From NCBI GenBank assembly GCA_024226315.1, contig JAAELT010000031.1, positions 1-34,919 on the forward strand: a stretch of DNA of 34,919 nt, given 5' to 3'. The stretch is from a bacterium (lineage in GTDB: Bacteria > Acidobacteriota > Thermoanaerobaculia > Multivoradales > J023). The notes beneath the pieces were generated by a model. The model was given only the letters and a program-made list of their open reading frames with translations. It was not told where the DNA came from and made no database searches. Each line of letters begins with the position of its first letter. Position 1 is the first letter of the stretch. A program made the translations under genes and the position numbers. Shown piece by piece: positions 1 through 8,549 of the stretch.

Positions 1-17
1 CGCCGGCGCCGGTGGCC

Positions 18-923
18 TCAGGCGGCCGGTGCGGACCCCGCGGCCGGCTCACCGCCGGTCTCGGAATCCGACTCGGCGTCCGGTTCCGGGGCCGTCGCGG
101 ACACCGCAGCGTCCTCGGCCGGCGGATCCGAATCGCCGCGTTCGGCGCTGTTCGAGCTCCCTTCCGGCGCGACCTCGCCGTCCTCGGGCTCGACCGCCGT
201 CTGACCCTGGCGGGTCAGCGACGGCCGCACCTTGTCGGCCAGGTCGTCGAGGCCGGCCAGCCGGCACAGGTCTTCGAACTGCCGGGCGACGCGAACGAAG
301 GCGGTGTCGTAGTCCTTCACCGCTTTCTTCTTGCGTGCCAGCAGCTCGTCGACCCGCCGCCGCGACCGCTGGTGCGCCTCGAAGGCCTCCTGCAGCTCGG
401 CGCTGGTGGACTCGATCTGCTGCCCGAACGGCCGGGGGTCGAGCCGGGGCTCGAACAGGGTCTTCCCCAGCAGCTCGTCGAGGTCGTCGAGGCGCAGCCG
501 CTCGCTGATCAGCTCGGACTGTCGCAGCAGGCCGATCGACTCGCGGGCGTTGCGGCCGTCGAGGCCGAGCCGCTCCACGTCGGGAGCGGCGTAGCAGCCG
601 GTGACGATCCGCCGCAGGCCGGTGAGCCGCTGAGACAGAAAGGCGGCTTTGCCTTCACGGCCCGCGAACAGGGCGGCCCGCAGCTGGTTCTCGTCGACCA
701 GCTGGGTATCGAGCTCGACCATGCGGTCGAGCGCCGCTTTCAGAAGTTGGCCCAGAGCTTGGATCTGGGCCAGGAACTCGGCAGGCTCCTCGCCTCGCCG
801 CGGGCTCGGCCGGAGCATCTCCGTCACGAGCCCAGCCACCGTCGGCCCCTGTTCCAACAGGGCCGAGAGCACGAACAGGGCGGACCTGATCTTGCCGGTG
901 ATTTCGATCGATAGTGTTGCCAT
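18..923 (-). CDS. Hypothetical protein with acidic, Ala/Pro-rich tail
   Basis: I do not recognise this protein of about 301 aa. The start is the ATG at 923 because an AGGAG ribosome binding site lies 7 nt upstream; the frame is open further upstream but that part looks non-coding. Residues 1-35 hold a mildly hydrophobic helix (SALFVLSALLEQ), residues about 40-215 are charged, helical and coiled-coil-like (Arg, Glu, Leu rich), and the last 75 residues are a low-complexity Glu/Asp/Ala/Pro/Ser tail that is probably disordered. There is no signal peptide or membrane segment. It diverges from the sigma-like gene at 1302 across 378 bp. A role cannot be assigned; the helical body with a disordered tail would suit a cytoplasmic structural or scaffold protein, but that is only a guess. 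Confidence 0.6.
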   Translation of the reverse strand: MATLSIEITGKIRSALFVLSALLEQGPTVAGLVTEMLRPSPRRGEEPAEFLAQIQALGQLLKAALDRMVELDTQLVDENQLRAALFAGREGKAAFLSQRLTGLRRIVTGCYAAPDVERLGLDGRNARESIGLLRQSELISERLRLDDLDELLGKTLFEPRLDPRPFGQQIESTSAELQEAFEAHQRSRRRVDELLARKKKAVKDYDTAFVRVARQFEDLCRLAGLDDLADKVRPSLTRQGQTAVEPEDGEVAPEGSSNSAERGDSDPPAEDAAVSATAPEPDAESDSETGGEPAAGSAPAA

Positions 924-1301
924 GGTATGGCTCCTTTCTTTGCCCGGTGACACCCGGGCGGGTGTGTATTCGCGCCCGGCGAAACCGGGCTTGGTTCTCT
1001 CTCGCGACCCGGGACCGCGGGCGCTACCCCTCGTCCCGGGCTGGCGCCGCCGCGTGGGCGGCGCCGGTCGTTCGCTTCCTGCCTGCCATCTCTCACCTCC
1101 TTGCCGCGGGCGGATTCGGGTTATGGTTGCGGCTCCCCCTACCGCGGATTCGGGCTCGCCGTGGACCAGGTCCCGGTCTCCGAGCCGTCTCGAAGCCCGG
1201 GGCCTGGATGGGATCACTGAGTAACCCCATACTGTACTATACTCATTGCTGAAGCTGTTCAGGACATCGCGGAGTATTTTTTTTCAACTTCAGTTACACA
1301 A
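924..1301. other. Divergent intergenic region
   Basis: This 378-bp region separates two divergent genes. The part next to 923 is GC-rich and includes a small perfect hairpin at 974-990 (6-bp GCCCGG stem, 5-nt loop) that would lie in the 5' leader of the minus-strand gene. The part at about 1224-1300 is markedly AT-richer, with a TATACT-like hexamer near 1236 and a run of eight T at 1277-1284, and probably holds the promoters. I see no additional gene here. Confidence 0.45.
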
Positions 1302-1913
1302 ATGGATGAAGACCTGGGCTCCTCCGCCCGCCAACAGGCCGAGCCGCACACCCTCGCCGAGGTCGAGCGCGCGATCAGCGACCTCGACCCACGGGGCATG
1401 GAGCGCCTCCAGACCGCGGCCCGCGACTCCGTGCGCCGCTACGGTCTCGGCAACCCCGTGCACGACCCCGAGGACCTGCTGTCAGAGGCCTTCCTCCGCC
1501 TGCTCTCCGGGGCGAGGAGCTGGCGCCGGGGCATCGGCTTCGAGTACCAGATGGCCCGCGTGATGGACTCGATCGCCAGCGACTGGCGGCGGCGCGGGGC
1601 GTCGAATCCCGAGATCCGCGAGGTCGAGCTCAGCTCGCCGGACGGCGGCGACGAGGACGCGCCCGGATCGCTGCCGGACCCCCGGTCGCCCGAGCGGAGC
1701 ATGGAGGACTGCATGGTCGCCGCGGACGAGGCGCAGGAGGTCGCGAAGCTCTTCGCCGACGATCCGGAAGCGCTCCGGGTCCTCGAGTGTCTCTACCTGG
1801 AGCTCACCCGCCGGGAGATGCGCCAGCGGACCCGGATGTCGGAGAAGCAGCTCGAGGCGGCCATCCGGCGCCTCAGGCGAGGGGCCGAGAGGTGGCGAGC
1901 CGGGCTCGGGTGA
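1302..1913 (+). CDS. Sigma-70-like (ECF-type) factor
   Basis: This 203-aa protein has the layout of a compact sigma factor. Residues about 25-100 resemble sigma region 2, with DPEDLLSEAFLRLL followed by the helix around SIASDWRRR. Residues about 150-200 resemble region 4, with a LFADDPEALRVLECL helix and a C-terminal Arg-rich recognition helix (EKQLEAAIRRLRRG). The two are joined by an acidic linker. Known relatives with a PEDLLQEAL..LSG region 2 are annotated as sigma-70 family factors. No anti-sigma gene is adjacent, so its regulon is unknown. Its stop at 1911-1913 overlaps a GTG that could start sfsA (GTGA), suggesting translational coupling. The ribosome binding site before 1302 is weak. 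Confidence 0.7.
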   Translation: MDEDLGSSARQQAEPHTLAEVERAISDLDPRGMERLQTAARDSVRRYGLGNPVHDPEDLLSEAFLRLLSGARSWRRGIGFEYQMARVMDSIASDWRRRGASNPEIREVELSSPDGGDEDAPGSLPDPRSPERSMEDCMVAADEAQEVAKLFADDPEALRVLECLYLELTRREMRQRTRMSEKQLEAAIRRLRRGAERWRAGLG

Positions 1914-2588
1914 TCGCGGGTCGCCCGCCGCTACAAGCGCTTCCTCGCCGATGTCGAGCTCTCCGACGGCACGGTGCTGACGGTGCACTGCCCGAATCCC
2001 GGACGGATGACCAGCTGCGGCGAGCCCGGTCGACCGGTGTGGATCTCGGACTCGGGCAACTCCCGGCGCAAGCTGCGCCACACCCTCGAGATGATCCGCA
2101 TGGGCCGGACCTGGGTCGGGGTCAACACCGCCAACCCCAACCCGGCGGTGACCGGCTTCATTCGCCGGAGCCGGATCCCGGAGCTCGCGGGTTACGACGA
2201 GCTCGAGACCGAAGTCCGCGCCGGCGACAGTCGGATCGACCTGCGCCTGTGCGCCGCGTCCTGCCGCCGGCCGGACTGTTGGGTGGAGGTCAAGAGCTCG
2301 ACTCTGCGCGTGGGCGAGCACGCGGCGTTTCCCGACGCGGTCTCAGAGCGCGGCCGCAAGCACCTCGAGGAGCTCGCCGCTCGGGTCGCCGCCGGCGACC
2401 GCGCAGTGATCTTCTTCTTCGTCGGCCGCGCCGACTGCCGCCGCTTCCGCCCCGCCGACGAGGTCGACCCAGCCTATGGCGAGACCTTGCGCCGGGTGGT
2501 CGCCGCCGGCGTCGAGGCGCTCGCCTACCGCATGCGCTTCAGCCGGCGAGGCATAGAGCTGGTCGACCGGCTGCCGGTCGATCTGTGA
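1910..2588 (+). CDS. sfsA: SfsA family DNA/RNA nuclease, apparent 5' frameshift
   Basis: The protein matches SfsA along its length: YKRFLADVELSDG near the N-terminus, HCPNPGRM, SRIDLRL, EVKSSTL, FPDAVSERGRKHLEEL and RAVIFFFVGR. The SRID...EVK spacing is the PD-(D/E)XK-like core of this family, whose members have been described as sugar-fermentation stimulators and as nucleases. The uninterrupted frame has its first usual start only at GTG 1974, which would delete the first strand of the N-terminal OB-like fold. The natural start seems to be GTG 1910, overlapping the sigma-like stop as GTGA, but that frame joins the SfsA frame only if one base is removed from the C run near 1923-1926. This is either a sequencing or assembly indel or a recent mutation. 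The expected full length is about 225-230 aa. Confidence 0.85.
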
Positions 2589-2848
2589 GCTCGGCGGCCT
2601 CGAGGTCGGACAACAAAATGGCAACACACCCCCAGGGTTTCAGTCTACTGTGGCATGGCGAAGCTTGCAGGGAATTCAGAGTGGCTATTGCTCCCTTTCA
2701 TCCAGCTTCGGCTGATAGCCAGCTGGTGAGAATACGAACGATGGAGATTCGGCCGCTGGCACAGGCGAGTCGGCTGCAAGGTCGCAGGTGTCGAGGCCGG
2801 TGACGCGAGACCGATGGGAAAGCATCGGGACTGGCGTCAGTCCGCAGT

Positions 2849-3093
2849 CTAGCTGCCGGTCTCGGGCAGGTCCGATCGCAAGCCTTCCAGAAACCGAAGG
2901 AACCCTTTGATGGATGCAGGCCAGATCGCGCGCAGCTCACGTGCTTTTTCCAGGGCGACGGTCATCCGAAGAGGATCGATCTCGTCGGTGTAGAGCGAGC
3001 GGAAGAGGTGACGAAAGCGGCGCAGCTCGTCCAGTTTGTCGCCTCGAGATCCTCGGCGATGTTGCGCTCAAGGACGAGTATCTTCTCGCGCAT
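2849..3093 (-). pseudogene. HEPN (HepT-like) toxin remnant
   Basis: The ATG at 3093 opens MREKILVLERNIAEDLEA, the first helix of a HepT-like HEPN protein, in one frame. Near 3037 the similarity jumps to a second frame that reads DKLDELRRFRHLFRSLYTDE and continues to a TAG at 2849-2851. The FRHLFR segment followed by a D/E-rich turn is the C-terminal half of HEPN proteins partnered with minimal nucleotidyltransferases; their RNase motif is RX4-6H. Only about 80 residues remain, against about 140 in intact relatives, and the frame changes where the central helices should be. An internal deletion with frameshift is the simplest explanation. The start overlaps the nucleotidyltransferase gene by 26 bp, the usual MNT-HEPN arrangement. 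Confidence 0.6.
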
Positions 3094-3457
3094 ACACCCG
3101 CTCCCCGCCGTGCTCGACCGCCGCGGCCACCGCACCCGAGCGAGGCCGCACGTCGACGGGCGCGTCGAGACTCGCCTCGAGCGCCTGCCAGAACCGGCTC
3201 TCCGCCGCCGGATCGTCGCTGTCGACGGCGACGTCGACGTCCGAACGCTCTCCGAAGCGCCCGGTCTGGAGAATCGAGCCGAAGAGATAGACCGCGCGCA
3301 AGGTGGGCTCGCCAGGCGCCAGCTCGCGGATCGCCCTGCGCGCGGCGGCCAGCCGCTCCTGGCGCCGCCTCTCGCGAGCGTCGCGGCGCTCAGCCTCGCG
3401 CCGCAGATGATAGGCGCGGGCGGCATGCAGGTCTTCGGAGGTCAAGGCGGCTCGCAT
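3068..3457 (-). CDS. MNT-type nucleotidyltransferase antitoxin
   Basis: This is a 129-aa minimal nucleotidyltransferase. A charged N-terminal helical region (residues 1-50, rich in Arg and Glu) precedes the diagnostic LFGS motif, a segment of about 11 residues and then DVDVAV, i.e. the GSX10-11DXD catalytic signature of the polymerase-beta fold. In MNT-HEPN toxin-antitoxin pairs, MntA-like proteins neutralise the HEPN RNase by adding AMP to it. The downstream HEPN partner overlaps this gene by 26 bp but is decayed, so this antitoxin may be an orphan or also in decay. The start at 3457 is the only ATG giving the usual length; no strong ribosome binding site is visible. Confidence 0.75.
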   Translation of the reverse strand: MRAALTSEDLHAARAYHLRREAERRDARERRRQERLAAARRAIRELAPGEPTLRAVYLFGSILQTGRFGERSDVDVAVDSDDPAAESRFWQALEASLDAPVDVRPRSGAVAAAVEHGGERVYAREDTRP

Positions 3458-3987
3458 GACCAGACTCTAGCACGGTGGAGCGACCGCTCCGCTCCGACGC
3501 ACGACCTCGCAACCACTACGAATCGGCCCCCGGGAGTCGAGGTCGCCTCGAAACAGGACTCGAGCCTCCAGTGCCCGATTAGCTACGCGTCGAGGCATCC
3601 GTATGGGCTGCGACCCGTGCAGATGGTGCGATTTCCCACCCTGGAACCGTGCCGAGTAGAATCGGTTGCATTTGTTTTCCACCCTGGAACCGTGCCGAGT
3701 AGAATCGGTTTCGTTCGTTTTCCGCCCCGGAACCGTGCCGAGTAGAATCGGTTGCATTTGGTTTGCGCCCCGGAACCGTGCCGAGTCGAATCAGTTACGT
3801 TTGGTTTGCGCCCCGGAACCGTGCCGAGGAGAATCGGTTACGTTTGTTTTCCGCCTCGGAACCGAGGTGTAGCCGGATGGTTTCCATCAGGAACACTGCC
3901 GGAACCGGTGTTCCCAGGTCTCGGGAATCTCAGAACCTCGCCGGAACCGGTACGGTGAGCCTCCCGTCGCGGCATTCCCGAACAGAC
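3458..3987. other. Intergenic region around the 43-bp repeat array
   Basis: There is no supported gene here. The region holds the tandem array at 3639-3866 and, after it, further CCGGAACCGG-like segments near 3899 and 3941 that resemble the start of the repeat unit. The short open frames across it exist in every frame because a 43-bp period cycles through all three, which argues against coding. Confidence 0.6.
3639..3866. repeat. 43-bp tandem repeat array (5.3 copies)
   Basis: Units begin at 3639, 3682, 3725, 3768, 3811 and 3854 (partial), an exact 43-bp period. Each unit begins CCCYGGAACCGTGCCGAG, continues to AATCGGTT and ends in a T-rich segment with TTTG and TTTT. AACCG and CGGTT form short inverted arms inside each unit, so every copy could fold or bind a dimeric protein. 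The copies differ by only a few substitutions, mainly in the last third. The array lies between the MNT gene and the MATE gene. Confidence 0.9.
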
Positions 3988-5409
3988 CTACACCACCTTC
4001 CCCTTCCACTTCCCCCGCCGGAACAGCGACGCGCTGACCACCGCCAGTAGCGAGAACGCCACGGTGATCGCCACGTAGACGCCGATCGGCCCGAGATCGA
4101 AGGCGTAGGCCAGGGCGAAGGCCAGGGGGATCTCGAGCAGCCAGAAGATGAAGAGGTTGATGTAGGTCGGGGTCCAGGTGTCGCCGGCGCCGTTGAACGA
4201 CGAGGTGAGCACCATGCCGTAGGCATAGAAGAGGAAGCCGGCGGTGACGATGCGCAGGCACAGGATGCCGTGGCGCAGGGGCTCGGGCTCGGTGGTGAAG
4301 AAGGCGACGATCCAGGGCGCGCCGAGCTCGAAGATCAGGCCCACGGCACCCAGGAAGCACATGTTGTAGAAGCCGGCCAGCCACACGGCGCGCTCGGCGC
4401 GGTCGGGTTTCTCGGCGCCCAGGGCCTGGCCGACCATGGTGGCGGCGGCGCTGGCCATGCCCCAGCTCGGCAGCAGGGCGAAGATGATGATGCGGATGGC
4501 CACGGTGTAGCCGGCGAGCACCTCGCTGCCGAAGCCGGCGAGGATGCGGATGAGCCCGATCCAGCTTGCCATGCCGATGAAGGTCTGGAACATGGCGGTG
4601 CCCGACAGGCGCAGCAGCCGGAGCATGGTCGCGATATGGAGCTCCAGGTGGCGGCGTTCGATCTTGACCCGCTTGGTGCCGCGGAAGAGGATGCACAGCT
4701 GCACCACTACCGCGGTGCCACGGCCGATGTTGGTGGCCACGGCGGCGCCGGTGACGCCGAGCTCGGGGAACGGACCGATGCCGAAGATCAGCATCGGGTC
4801 GAGCACGATGTTGATGATGTTGGCCAGCCACAGTACGCGCATGGCGACCACCGCGTCGCCGGCGCCGCGGAAGATGGCGTTGATCAGGAACAGCAGCACC
4901 ACGGTGACGTTGCCGCCGAGCATGATCCGGGCGTAGGGCACCCCGACGTCGAGCACGCCGGCCTCGGCTCCCATCCCGCGCAGCAGGGTCGGGGCCAGGG
5001 TCGCGCCCAGCGCGCCGACGACGGCGGCGACGGCGACACCCAGCGCGATGGCCTGTACCGCGCCGCGCGCCGCGCCCTCCGGGTCTTTCTCACCGATCCG
5101 CCGCGCGACCAGGGCGGTGACGCCGATCGACAGCCCGATCGCCACCGTGAAGATGACGGTCAGCATCGACTCGGTCAGCCCGATGGTCGCCATCGAGTCG
5201 GGGCCGAGGCGCGAAACGAAGAAGATGTCGACCACCGCGAACACCGACTCCATGGCGGTTTCGAGCACCATGGGTACGGCCAGCAGCAGGATGGCGCGGC
5301 CGAGGGGACCCTCGGTGTAGTCCTGCTGGGTGCCGCGAACGGCGTCCCAGAGAGCGCGGCCGAGCCGAAAATCCTCGGCGGTCTCGGCGGCTTCCTCCTG
5401 CGGCTCCAT
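3988..5409 (-). CDS. MATE family multidrug/Na+ (H+) antiporter
   Basis: This 473-aa inner-membrane protein has the MATE fold: about 12 hydrophobic segments in two six-helix halves. Near the N-terminus it shows GRAILLLAVPMVLETAMES and the FVSRLG...ATIGL segment typical of NorM/DinF proteins. The second half repeats the pattern around AMFQTFIGMASWIGL and AAATMVGQALGA, and the basic C-terminal tail is cytoplasmic. MATE proteins export cationic drugs or toxic metabolites in exchange for Na+ or H+; the substrate cannot be told here. The start is the ATG at 5409; the frame stays open upstream but there it is antisense to a real gene. It diverges from the SGNH gene at 5467 over only 57 bp. Confidence 0.92.
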   Translation of the reverse strand: MEPQEEAAETAEDFRLGRALWDAVRGTQQDYTEGPLGRAILLLAVPMVLETAMESVFAVVDIFFVSRLGPDSMATIGLTESMLTVIFTVAIGLSIGVTALVARRIGEKDPEGAARGAVQAIALGVAVAAVVGALGATLAPTLLRGMGAEAGVLDVGVPYARIMLGGNVTVVLLFLINAIFRGAGDAVVAMRVLWLANIINIVLDPMLIFGIGPFPELGVTGAAVATNIGRGTAVVVQLCILFRGTKRVKIERRHLELHIATMLRLLRLSGTAMFQTFIGMASWIGLIRILAGFGSEVLAGYTVAIRIIIFALLPSWGMASAAATMVGQALGAEKPDRAERAVWLAGFYNMCFLGAVGLIFELGAPWIVAFFTTEPEPLRHGILCLRIVTAGFLFYAYGMVLTSSFNGAGDTWTPTYINLFIFWLLEIPLAFALAYAFDLGPIGVYVAITVAFSLLAVVSASLFRRGKWKGKVV

Positions 5410-5466
5410 GTTCCGAATGTATCCGCAATCGTGCCTGGAGGGATACCGGCGTATAACATCCCCGAA

Positions 5467-6693
5467 ATGTCCGAACGAGGCCGCCTCCCGCCGATCGTCG
5501 TCGGGCTCAACGTCGTCCTGGTCTTCCTCGCGGGATTCCAGTATCCCTACTTCAGGAGCGACGGCGTCAACGTGATCCTGGCCGTCCTGCTGCTGCTCAA
5601 CGTGGCGGCACGGACGCGCGCGCGCAAGATCTTCGAGATCCTGGACGCCGCGATCGCTCGCAGCGAAGCGGTCAAGAACCTGCTGGTGGCGGTGTCCTCG
5701 GTGATCGTCCTGATCGGCGGGCTCGAGATCCTCGGGCAGTTCTTGAGCCGCACCGGCATCGTCGAGCCCTACAACGCCATGAAGACCATGGTGCTGACCG
5801 GCGCCGAGGACTTCCGCATGGCGCACATCACCGCGGACAGGTACCGGATTCCGGATCCGGTGCTGTTGTGGCGGCCGGTCGACCGCTGGCCATACAACTC
5901 GCAGCGGCTGAAGGGTGGCGAGGCGGAGATCCCCAAGCCCGCCGGCACGTTCCGCATCATGACCTACGGCGACTCGAACACCGACGGGCCCGAGGAGCGG
6001 TCATGGCCCGAGCAGCTCGGTGAGCTGCTCGAGCCGCGTCAAGGCGCCGCGGGTGTCGACTTCGAAGTGCTCAACGCGGGGGTGGCGGGCTACTCTTCGT
6101 ACCAGGGATCGATGCGTTTTCGCTCACAAGTCGAGCGCTTCCAGCCGGACCTGATCACGGTGTCCTTCGGCTACAACGACATCGCGCCGGCCCTCGGCAT
6201 GCCGGACCGGGAGTTCCGCCTGCCGCCGGCGGCCCTGGTCTCCCTCCAGCGTCAGCTGTTGCGCTTCCGCTTCTACCGCGTGGCGGAGAAGCTCGCGCGC
6301 GGGTGGACGCCCGAGGAGCTGCCTGAGACGGGGCCGCGGGTTCCGATCGAGGACTACTTCGCCAACCTGGAGAGCTTTCTCGCAACCGGGCGGGAGCACG
6401 GGGTCGGCGTGGTGCTCCTGACCCGCCCCCATCAGCCGGGACCCCGGGAGCTCGAGCTGGTGACCGACAATTGGCGTGGGCGGATTCCGGAATACAATCG
6501 AGGCGTGCTGGAGGTCGCCCGCCGCCAGCGCGCGCCGGTGATCGACGTCCAGAGATATTTCGAGCCGGCGCCGGAGCTCTTCTACGACGACTGCCACTTC
6601 ACCGAGGAAGGCCACGCGACGATGGCTGCGATGCTCCTGAGGGAGCTGTCCGCGGCCGGTCTGCTGCCGCCGCCGCCGTCAGATTCTTTGTAG
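5467..6693 (+). CDS. Membrane-anchored SGNH/GDSL hydrolase
   Basis: The protein is 408 aa. Two hydrophobic segments (residues about 9-50 and 70-92) anchor it in the inner membrane. The periplasmic part has the SGNH blocks: GDSN at residues 168-171 (nucleophile Ser170), GYND at 235-238 (oxyanion Asn) and DDCH at 374-377 (catalytic Asp374 and His377). SGNH enzymes hydrolyse ester bonds of lipids, polysaccharide acetyl groups or thioesters; a two-helix anchor before the hydrolase resembles enzymes that edit cell-envelope glycans, so an O-acyl esterase acting on an envelope polymer is plausible. The start is the ATG at 5467, which begins a sensible N-terminus; the longer open frame upstream is antisense to the MATE gene. 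The substrate is unknown. Confidence 0.85.
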   Translation: MSERGRLPPIVVGLNVVLVFLAGFQYPYFRSDGVNVILAVLLLLNVAARTRARKIFEILDAAIARSEAVKNLLVAVSSVIVLIGGLEILGQFLSRTGIVEPYNAMKTMVLTGAEDFRMAHITADRYRIPDPVLLWRPVDRWPYNSQRLKGGEAEIPKPAGTFRIMTYGDSNTDGPEERSWPEQLGELLEPRQGAAGVDFEVLNAGVAGYSSYQGSMRFRSQVERFQPDLITVSFGYNDIAPALGMPDREFRLPPAALVSLQRQLLRFRFYRVAEKLARGWTPEELPETGPRVPIEDYFANLESFLATGREHGVGVVLLTRPHQPGPRELELVTDNWRGRIPEYNRGVLEVARRQRAPVIDVQRYFEPAPELFYDDCHFTEEGHATMAAMLLRELSAAGLLPPPPSDSL

Positions 6694-6759
6694 GACCACC
6701 GGTCGTCGAACAGACCGAGCTTCTGCCGGAGATTGATCTTCCATCATACCCGGATGGTA

Positions 6760-8490
6760 TCAGCCGGCAACTTCGACCTCCGCTGTGGTCTCGAGCTCGT
6801 CGCTCTCCCGGCGCTCGTCGATCAATGCCGAGAGCTTGTCGAAGCTGACCCCCAGCCGCTCGGCGGTGGCGGCGGCGAGCGAGGTCTCGGCCACCCCGGG
6901 CCGGAACTGGTAGGTCGAGGCGAGCTTGTCGTCGGTCTCCACTTGCAGGAACTCGAGATCGGCCTCGGGCGGATGGTCGCGCAACTCGCGGGCGTGGTCG
7001 AGGAAGTGAGTGGAGATGAAGCCGCTGGTCTCGAGCCGCCCGAGCAGACGCACCACCAGGGAGAAGATCTCGGTGCCCTCGGCCGGGTTGGTGCCCGAGC
7101 ACAGCTCGTCGAGGATCACCAGCGACGGCGTGCCCATGGATTCGAACAGGTGACGGATACGCAGCAGCTCGCGCCCCAGGCGCCCCTCGGCCTGGCTCGC
7201 CGTCTCGCTTTCCACCAGCGACACGAACATACCCCTGATGAGCGGCAGATTGGCCTCGGCGGCTGGCACGTAGAGCCCGGCCTGGCCGAGCAGCTGGGTC
7301 AGGCCGAGAGCCTGCAGCAGCCGCGTCTTGCCGCCCGAGTTGGGGCCGGTGATGACGGTGATGACCTGGCGTCCATGGCAGTGGATGTCGCACGGCACGG
7401 CCGGGCGCTCGAGCCCCAGGAGCAGGGGATTGAAGACCCGATTCAGCTCCAGCGGCCGGTCTCCGTCGAAGACCGGTAGGCACATCGCCAGGCCTTCGCC
7501 CTCCACCCGGCGCTTGAACGACCGCGTCGCCAGGTAGAGCTCGATCTGGCCGACCATCTGGACCAGCGGGGTGAGCGACGGCGAGATCTTGAGATAGACC
7601 TCGCGCAGCAGGCGGCCGACGATCTCCTTCTGGCTCAGGCGGTAGCCGTAGAACAGCAACATGCTCACCCGGTCCCATATTCGCTTCAAGGTGCCACGGT
7701 AGAATTGGTTGTCGGTGTTGTCCTCGATGTCGTCGATGAGCAGCGACTTGAGCTCGCCGTCGGCGCCCATCTGGACGGACAACCTCAGGGTCGACTGGCG
7801 GCTCTCGTAGTCGAGCAGGTCGGCGAGGGTACGGTACTCGTCCGACGCCTGGATCGCCAGGCCGACGTCGTGCAGGCGGCGCAGGCCCGAGCGCGCCTCG
7901 CCGAAGTCGCTCACCATCCAATCGATGATCCACTTGGCGAGCTTGAGCAGGTCGAGCCGGAAGGCGTTGATGTCGAGCCTGGCCGCGTGGTCGGGCTGCT
8001 TGAACATCGCCAGCAGCTGGCTGAGCTCCCGGTAGAGCTTCTCGAGGCTCGCCAGCAGCTCCGGATCCTCCTCGAGCTCGCGCAGGATCTCCTGGCGGAA
8101 ACGCACCGCCTCGACCTCGGTCGGCGGATCGGAGAGCACGTTGTAGAGAAAGGCCCGGTTGACCTCGAAGCGCAGGCCGCCGACGCGGAGGGTGAAACAG
8201 CTCCGGATCAGCTCCTGGACGAACAGGTCCTCGGCGAAGAGGTCCAGGCTCCAGCCGCTGCCCTCGCCGTGGAAGACCCCCAGCTCTCGGTCGATGCGCT
8301 TGGCGTCCTCGCGGCCGAGGAAGGCCAGCTCCAGGAGCTCGTGCACGGCGTCGCTGTCGCCCGAGATCCTGGGCTCGAGGTTGAGGATGTCGGGGATCGG
8401 GATCGGCGTGGCGGCATCTGTCGGCAGGTCCATCCCGGCGGATTCGCGCCGGCTGCTCGACAGGCGGGTGCGGAGACGACTCTTCTTCAT
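6760..8490 (-). CDS. MutS-like ATPase lacking the mismatch-recognition domain
   Basis: This 576-aa protein has a helical core/lever region (residues about 40-350) followed by a MutS-type ABC ATPase. The Walker A is GPNSGGKT at residues 382-389 and the Walker B is LVILDEL with Asp461 and Glu462, followed by the SGTNPAEG segment and STH switch motif expected of MutS proteins. It lacks the N-terminal mismatch-binding and connector domains of MutS and the Smr nuclease domain of MutS2. Such short MutS-related ATPases are widespread but poorly characterised; a DNA-structure-specific role is likely, mismatch repair unproven. The start at 8490 (MKKSR) is preferred, with an in-frame ATG 21 nt upstream at 8511 as an alternative. 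The rlmJ-like gene lies 59 bp upstream on the same strand. Confidence 0.85.
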   Translation of the reverse strand: MKKSRLRTRLSSSRRESAGMDLPTDAATPIPIPDILNLEPRISGDSDAVHELLELAFLGREDAKRIDRELGVFHGEGSGWSLDLFAEDLFVQELIRSCFTLRVGGLRFEVNRAFLYNVLSDPPTEVEAVRFRQEILRELEEDPELLASLEKLYRELSQLLAMFKQPDHAARLDINAFRLDLLKLAKWIIDWMVSDFGEARSGLRRLHDVGLAIQASDEYRTLADLLDYESRQSTLRLSVQMGADGELKSLLIDDIEDNTDNQFYRGTLKRIWDRVSMLLFYGYRLSQKEIVGRLLREVYLKISPSLTPLVQMVGQIELYLATRSFKRRVEGEGLAMCLPVFDGDRPLELNRVFNPLLLGLERPAVPCDIHCHGRQVITVITGPNSGGKTRLLQALGLTQLLGQAGLYVPAAEANLPLIRGMFVSLVESETASQAEGRLGRELLRIRHLFESMGTPSLVILDELCSGTNPAEGTEIFSLVVRLLGRLETSGFISTHFLDHARELRDHPPEADLEFLQVETDDKLASTYQFRPGVAETSLAAATAERLGVSFDKLSALIDERRESDELETTAEVEVAG

Positions 8491-8549
8491 CGGGCCGGGA
8501 TGATACAGCATGGATGTTGGGACCCATGCTGAACTCGTAAAGTTCCCGA

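Noticed and set aside
2698..2940. Minus-strand 80-aa open frame
   Set aside because: It overlaps the HEPN remnant in another frame, with no ribosome binding site or recognisable domain.
3639..3866. CRISPR array
   Set aside because: The units are contiguous and similar over the full 43 bp, with no unique spacers; no cas genes are present. The same holds for the 42-bp and 40-bp arrays.
4270..5466. In-frame N-terminal extension of the first SGNH hydrolase
   Set aside because: It is antisense to the MATE gene and low in complexity; the ATG at 5467 gives a normal membrane-anchored N-terminus.
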